NCBI GenBank assembly: GCA_003478935.1
Contig: QUFP01000049.1
Location: 1-24,198, forward strand
Origin: Firmicutes bacterium AF25-13AC
Lineage (GTDB): Bacteria > Bacillota > Clostridia > Lachnospirales > Lachnospiraceae
Direction: 5' to 3'
Length of the DNA stretch: 24,198 nucleotides
How positions within the stretch are numbered: the stretch's first letter is position 1; every line of letters starts with the position of its first letter. Below are positions 21,719 to 24,198 of the stretch, in pieces. The notes beneath the pieces were generated by a model that saw only the letters and a program-made list of their open reading frames with translations, was not told the origin of the DNA and did not search any database. The translations under genes and the position numbers were made by a program.

Positions 21719-23182
21719 ATGGCAAATCAGAATGCAAATGATAATGATACAAATGTAATAAATGCGGATAATAATAGCAGCAATGTCAATAGCAATAGAA
21801 ATGATGATCATGATGCATATGAGAAGGTCTGCTATGTCTGCCGCAGACCAGAGAGCAAGGCAGGAAAGATGATCACAATCTCTCCGGATATTACTATCTG
21901 TAATGATTGTATGCAAAAAGCATTTAATCAGGTTAACAGTGGTAATTTCCCGAAAATGTTTGGAATCCCAGAGGGCTTTCCGTTTGCTGGGATGCCGGAT
22001 GATCTGATGAATATGATGAGCGGCATGAATATGGGAATGCCGGAGAAACAAAAAATTAAGAAAAAGAAGCCAGATGATCAGGTAAAGCCAATTGACTTAA
22101 AGGCAATTCCGTCTCCGCATCAGATTCATGCAAGCTTAAACGAATATGTCGTAGGCCAAGAGCACGCAAAGAAGGTTATGTCTGTCGCTGTATATAATCA
22201 CTATAAGAGAGTGGCAGCACTTCAGCAAAAAAAGGATGTTGAGATTGAAAAATCAAATATGCTTATGATTGGACCGACAGGAAGCGGTAAAACATATCTA
22301 GTTAAGACATTAGCGAAGCTTCTTGATGTGCCGCTTGCTATTGCAGATGCAACATCTCTTACGGAAGCTGGCTATATCGGTGATGATATTGAGAGTGTTA
22401 TCAGTAAGCTTCTTGCAGCAGCAGACAATGATGTGGAGAAAGCACAGACGGGAATTGTGTTTATTGATGAGATTGATAAGCTTGCAAGAAAAAGAGAGAC
22501 AAATCATCGTGATGTAAATGGTGAGAGTGTTCAGCAGGGTCTGTTAAAGCTTCTTGAAGGTGCTGAGGTAGAAGTTCCTGTTGGTGCATCAAGCAAGAAT
22601 GCGATGGTGCCTATGGTAACGGTAGATACGACTAATATTTTATTTATCTGTGGCGGCGCTTTTCCAGATCTTGATCAGGTCATTCGCGAGCGTCTGGCAA
22701 AGAAATCTTCGATGGGCTTTAATGCAGAGCTTAAAGATCACTATGATAATGAGAAGAATATTTTTCGCTATGTTGAGACAGAGGATCTTAGAAACTTTGG
22801 TATGATTCCAGAGTTTTTGGGACGTCTTCCGATTGTCTTTACATTGGATGCACTTGATGAGAAGATGCTGACAAGAATTTTGAGTGAGCCGAAGAATGCA
22901 CTTTTAAAGCAGTACAGAGAGCTCCTTGCAATGGATGAGGTAGATCTTATATTTGAGCCAGATGCGCTTGAGGCAATTGCTGCAAAGGCATTAAAAAAGG
23001 ATACGGGAGCTAGAGCACTTCGCGCCATTATAGAAGATTTCATGCTCGATATCATGTATGAGATTCCAAAGGATGATAATATTGGCCGTGTACGTATTAC
23101 ACGCGCTTACGTGGAGCATACAGGCGGACCTGTGATAGAACTTAGAGGACAGGAACCGCTTAGACTGGCGAGTGAAAACTGA
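21719..23182 (+). CDS. clpX: ClpX-like AAA+ unfoldase, 487 aa
   Basis: ClpX unfolds tagged proteins and feeds them to the ClpP protease. A polar, asparagine-rich tail of about 35 residues precedes the zinc-binding domain: C38-x2-C41, then C61-x2-C64. The AAA+ core has Walker A GPTGSGKT (185-192), ATSLTEAGYIGDDIES, Walker B IVFIDE with D250-E251, and RERLAKK with sensor residues further on (FLGRLPIV, DTGARALRAI). The ClpP-docking loop, usually I-G-F, reads M-G-F at 332-334. The extra tail and changed loop make it differ from the standard housekeeping form, which normally sits beside clpP; no clpP is here. It may be a second copy with altered partners. Confidence 0.88.
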   Translation: MANQNANDNDTNVINADNNSSNVNSNRNDDHDAYEKVCYVCRRPESKAGKMITISPDITICNDCMQKAFNQVNSGNFPKMFGIPEGFPFAGMPDDLMNMMSGMNMGMPEKQKIKKKKPDDQVKPIDLKAIPSPHQIHASLNEYVVGQEHAKKVMSVAVYNHYKRVAALQQKKDVEIEKSNMLMIGPTGSGKTYLVKTLAKLLDVPLAIADATSLTEAGYIGDDIESVISKLLAAADNDVEKAQTGIVFIDEIDKLARKRETNHRDVNGESVQQGLLKLLEGAEVEVPVGASSKNAMVPMVTVDTTNILFICGGAFPDLDQVIRERLAKKSSMGFNAELKDHYDNEKNIFRYVETEDLRNFGMIPEFLGRLPIVFTLDALDEKMLTRILSEPKNALLKQYRELLAMDEVDLIFEPDALEAIAAKALKKDTGARALRAIIEDFMLDIMYEIPKDDNIGRVRITRAYVEHTGGPVIELRGQEPLRLASEN

Positions 23183-23213
23183 TCTATAAAAATATAATCC
23201 ATATAATAAGAAA

Positions 23214-23258
23214 AAGGTGTCAAAACAGTTTAAAGTCTGTTTTTGACACCTTATTTTT
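23214..23258. terminator. Two-way terminator between the clpX-like and araC-type genes
   Basis: AAGGTGTCAAAACAG (23214-23227, with one bulge) pairs with CTGTTTTTGACACCTT (23237-23252). A T-run follows on the plus strand and another on the minus strand, so the two converging genes share it. The araC-type stop codon overlaps its plus-strand tail. Confidence 0.92.
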
Positions 23259-24111
23259 AATTATTTGCTTCATGTTCTGATTTGCTTTTCTTTCGATAAG
23301 CACTCGGAGAGAGACCTGTAATTTTCTTAAATGTCTGTGAGAAATAGCCAGATGAAGCAAATCCACAGGAACTGCTGATTACAGACATAGAATAATCAGT
23401 TGTGGCCAGCAGTTTTTCAGCTTTTTTGACACGTGCCTGCATAAGATAATTGATTGGAGAAATGCCATATTCATCGGTAAATGCGTGAACAAGATAATAT
23501 TTGTTGACATGAGAAAATTTTGCCAGCTGTTCTAGTGTGATATCTTCCTCACAGTTTTGATCAAGATAACGGCGGATAGAATCACATAGATGAGAAGCCT
23601 TTTTGTTGGCTGGAGTAAGAATTGTTGAGAAATTCGTCTGGCGTCCAAAAAGAACAATCAAAATTTCCATTAAATCTTGACATATAGCTTCATGCCCAGG
23701 TGCACGTGTTTCAATTTCTCTTAGCATCATCTGTAAATAGAAAACCATCGTATCCTTAATTTCTTTAAAATTAACAATACAAAAATTAGAATGATCATTT
23801 TCAGACGAAAGTTCCAGACCTTCAATGCCAAGCACAATATATTTCATTGGATGGGAGCGAAGTCCAAGTTCAGTGTGTGAAATATTTGGATTGATGATAA
23901 TTAAATCATTTGCTTTAACAGGAAAGATATTGTCTTCTACCTGAAACTGTCCAATTCCTTCAAGAACATAAAAAAGCTCAGAACAATAGTGTGTATGAGG
24001 TGTGCTAAGCCAGTCGCCGCTGTAGGTAGCGGAGGAGATATAAAGAAGCTTAGCCTTGTTTCGGATTAAATATTCTTTTGTAATTGAGATGTCGTAACGT
24101 TCATCTGCCAT
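23257..24111 (-). CDS. AraC-family transcription regulator with cupin sensor, 284 aa
   Basis: AraC regulators bind DNA through two helix-turn-helix motifs and often sense sugars through a cupin. The N-terminal cupin (about 20-110) has HTHYCSELFYVLEGIGQFQV and NDLIIINPNISHTELG. The C-terminal DNA-binding part (about 175-275) has ITLEQLAKFSHVNKYYLVHA and the family signature SVISSSCGFASSGYFSQTFK, ending GLSPSAYRK. The length is normal. AAGGAGA precedes the start. A perfect palindrome at 24145, 34 bases before the start codon, may be its own operator. The target genes are probably beyond the right edge. The ligand cannot be read from the sequence. Confidence 0.93.
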   Translation of the reverse strand: MADERYDISITKEYLIRNKAKLLYISSATYSGDWLSTPHTHYCSELFYVLEGIGQFQVEDNIFPVKANDLIIINPNISHTELGLRSHPMKYIVLGIEGLELSSENDHSNFCIVNFKEIKDTMVFYLQMMLREIETRAPGHEAICQDLMEILIVLFGRQTNFSTILTPANKKASHLCDSIRRYLDQNCEEDITLEQLAKFSHVNKYYLVHAFTDEYGISPINYLMQARVKKAEKLLATTDYSMSVISSSCGFASSGYFSQTFKKITGLSPSAYRKKSKSEHEANN

Positions 24112-24144
24112 AAAATCTCCTTTCTTTAAAAAAGAATCGTCGTA

Positions 24145-24159
24145 ATGCTATGATAGCAT
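24145..24159. promoter_or_regulatory. Palindrome upstream of the araC-type gene
   Basis: ATGCTAT-G-ATAGCAT is a perfect 7-bp inverted repeat in an A/T-rich promoter region. It could be an operator for self-control or for a divergent gene beyond the window. Confidence 0.5.
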
Positions 24160-24198
24160 AGAAAAAAAGAAAAGTTTATAATAAATTGTTATAAATTT

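Overview
The window reads as a low-GC chromosome segment from an anaerobic, probably spore-forming Clostridia member. The forms of IlvC and ClpX, the GerA-type germination protein and the strong AGGAGG ribosome sites suggest Lachnospiraceae; this is inferred from protein style, not from a search. About two thirds (1 to ~17,000) is an accessory defence region. The rest (17,041 to 24,198) is ordinary chromosomal housekeeping.

Layout. (1) 1-973: the end of a CRISPR array with 14 repeat copies and 12 complete spacers of 35-40 nt. It reads rightward, its last repeat is degenerate, and a textbook terminator follows. (2) 1,031-3,140: a strip of very small genes. It holds several 24-34-residue hydrophobic peptides, a 71-aa HNH protein, a lone HicA-like toxin on the minus strand and three small unknown proteins. 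Two near-consensus promoters here share the same palindromic operator in the same place. (3) 3,149-13,153: a type III-D CRISPR effector operon: cas10, csx10 (Cas7-Cas5 with a helical, possibly Cas11-like tail), a double Cas7, csx19, a TIGR03986-type RAMP, a CARF-HEPN nuclease with an extra N-terminal domain, and a 76-aa protein. (4) 13,231-16,011: a 926-aa protein with two WYL-like segments. (5) 16,071-16,993: more small genes, including another member of the hydrophobic micropeptide group and a small lipoprotein, closed by a strong terminator. (6) 17,041-24,198: GNAT acetyltransferase, GerA-type spore germination protein, ilvN-ilvC, a ClpX-like unfoldase and an AraC regulator.

How the parts may work together. 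crRNAs from the array carry an 8-nt tag (ATTGACAC) and should load into the Cas7/Cas5/Csx19 complex. Cas10 keeps plausible polymerase acidic residues (D224, D295, E296) but has no room for an HD nuclease, so signalling through cyclic oligoadenylate to the CARF-HEPN RNase is the likely output. No cas1, cas2 or cas6 is present; they may lie left of the window or act in trans. The gene set (Cas10, Csx10 fusion, double Cas7, Csx19, RAMP with insertion) matches the subtype described as III-Dv/III-D2.

The most unusual material is the micropeptide group on both sides of the operon, the shared CAATACGTATTG operators, and the N-terminal domain fused to the CARF-HEPN protein. Three genes (csx10, the double cas7, ilvC) and one CRISPR repeat each appear to lack a single base in a short homopolymer. 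Because ilvC is affected in the same way, sequencing or assembly error is more likely than real gene decay.
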